This document shows positions 63,521-64,000 of a DNA stretch of 64,000 nucleotides, piece after piece. The position numbers were made by a program, and so were the translations under genes. Source of the stretch: an uncultured Oscillospiraceae bacterium (GTDB taxonomy: Bacteria > Bacillota > Clostridia > Oscillospirales > Ruminococcaceae); assembly GCA_910586535.1 (NCBI GenBank), contig CAJUHS010000001.1:4960-68959 (forward strand), given 5' to 3'. The first letter of the stretch is position 1. Each line of letters starts with the position of its first letter. The notes beneath the pieces are model-generated. The model searched no databases. It had not been told where the DNA came from and was given only the letters and a program-made list of their open reading frames with translations.

Positions 63521-63835
63521 TTACGCTTTTACAGCGTCAATACGAACCTTAGTATAGGGCTGTCTGTGACCCTGCTTTCTGTGGGAAGAACCCTTCTTGG
63601 GCTTGTAGGTGAAAACGGTGATCTTCTTAGCCTTACCGTTTTTGATTACCTTAGCTTCAACTGTTGCTCCGCTTACATAGGGAGCGCCTACTTCAAGACC
63701 GCTGTCCTTTCCGACAGCAATGATTTTGTCGAAAGTAACGGTATCATCAGCGTTAACGTCGAGCTTTTCTATAAAGATCTCATCGCCCTCTTTTACCTGA
63801 TACTGCTTTCCTCCGGTTTCGATAACTGCGTACAT
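63521..63835 (-). CDS. rplU: 50S ribosomal protein L21
   Basis: The product is 104 aa starting MYAVIETGGKQYQVKEGD and ending in the basic KKGSSHRKQGHRQPYTKVRI pattern, full length. It is first in the operon, with AGGTG before the ATG. Confidence 0.97.
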   Translation of the reverse strand: MYAVIETGGKQYQVKEGDEIFIEKLDVNADDTVTFDKIIAVGKDSGLEVGAPYVSGATVEAKVIKNGKAKKITVFTYKPKKGSSHRKQGHRQPYTKVRIDAVKA

Positions 63836-63941
63836 TTTGCGGCACCTGCCTTTTCAATAAAACTCGCTGAAACGGGGCGCATCGAAGAAACGGCAGCTTA
63901 CAACTGCCGGCCGATAACTTAAAGAGCCCGGAACACGCGGC
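63836..63941 (-). promoter_or_regulatory. L21 leader (ribosomal protein autoregulatory 5' UTR)
   Basis: The 105-base 5' UTR contains a hairpin CGGCAG/CTGCCG (63891-63909) and further pairing. Position and the stem fit the known L21 leader of Firmicutes, in which the protein binds its own mRNA; membership in that family is inferred, not computed. Confidence 0.6.
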
Positions 63942-63947
63942 TTAATT

Positions 63948-63976
63948 ATTATACCACAGGCAAGTCCCCATGTCAA
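63948..63976 (-). promoter_or_regulatory. promoter of rplU-rpmA
   Basis: On the minus strand TTGACA, 17 bases, TATAAT, a perfect consensus match. Confidence 0.92.
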
Positions 63977-64000
63977 GTATTTTTTTGTTTTTTCAGGAAA

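Noticed and set aside
1..64000. CRISPR array or cas genes
   Set aside because: No regularly spaced direct repeats of 25-40 bases and no Cas-like protein were seen on either strand.

Overview
This window looks like chromosome of a gut or rumen Clostridium-type Firmicute, most likely Oscillospirales (Ruminococcaceae-like); that placement is inference. The signs are a small SRP RNA next to dnaX-ybaB-recR, consensus sigma-A promoters with 17-base spacing, strong Shine-Dalgarno sites, a dockerin-bearing secreted M60 peptidase beside a cohesin-like surface anchor, and an AT-rich prophage with BspA-type leucine-rich-repeat proteins. No 16S rRNA or other taxonomic marker is present.

Region 1 (1 to about 16.8 kb) is the late end of a tailed prophage or phage remnant, all on the plus strand: baseplate and tail genes, two large PKD-plus-LRR adhesins, fibre genes, amidase endolysin, LL-H type holin, XhlA-like protein, further fibre-like genes and a small membrane protein, closed by a strong terminator at 16748. 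The left part is a duplicated cassette (192-aa protein, LRR adhesin, 145-aa protein). The first copy has a frameshifted 192-aa gene and a truncated 145-aa gene that ends beside an IS200/IS605-like end. In the second copy about 600 bases lie between the LRR gene and the 145-aa gene. That block is packed with mutually consistent helices (5807-6263) and is the best candidate here for an undescribed or ROOL/GOLLD-like phage RNA. A second structured non-coding stretch lies at 16860-17240. No integrase, capsid or terminase is in the window.

Region 2 (17.4-31.5 kb) holds a SulP anion transporter, a 180-bp MITE, and a minus-strand surface operon (M60 O-glycopeptidase with dockerin, then a membrane-anchored cohesin-like/FIVAR protein). 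It also holds a response regulator, histidine kinase and ABC exporter module, with four 11-bp direct repeats in front of the exporter genes.

Region 3 (31.7-44.9 kb) holds a Rieske FAD oxidoreductase with a newly called 59-aa gene and the leuC-leuD-leuB operon. It also has an Agr-like LytTR regulator/GHKL kinase locus with very short ORFs in its divergent promoter region; the kinase is split at a perfect A-AAA-AAG slippery heptamer. After these come a YdcF protein, a TSCPD protein, malic enzyme, a PHP phosphoesterase and an RluA pseudouridine synthase.

Region 4 (45-57.4 kb) holds radC, uvrB, a GNAT enzyme and uvrA, converging at a shared terminator on a large FtsA-like protein with an AT-hook-like N-terminus, followed by paired TrkA/RCK proteins, citrate synthase and a nitroreductase. 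Region 5 (57.5-64 kb) is housekeeping: two tRNA-Gln genes, recR, ybaB, dnaX, a TPR protein, SRP RNA, an unknown protein, and rplU-rpmA with an L21 leader and no prp gene between them.
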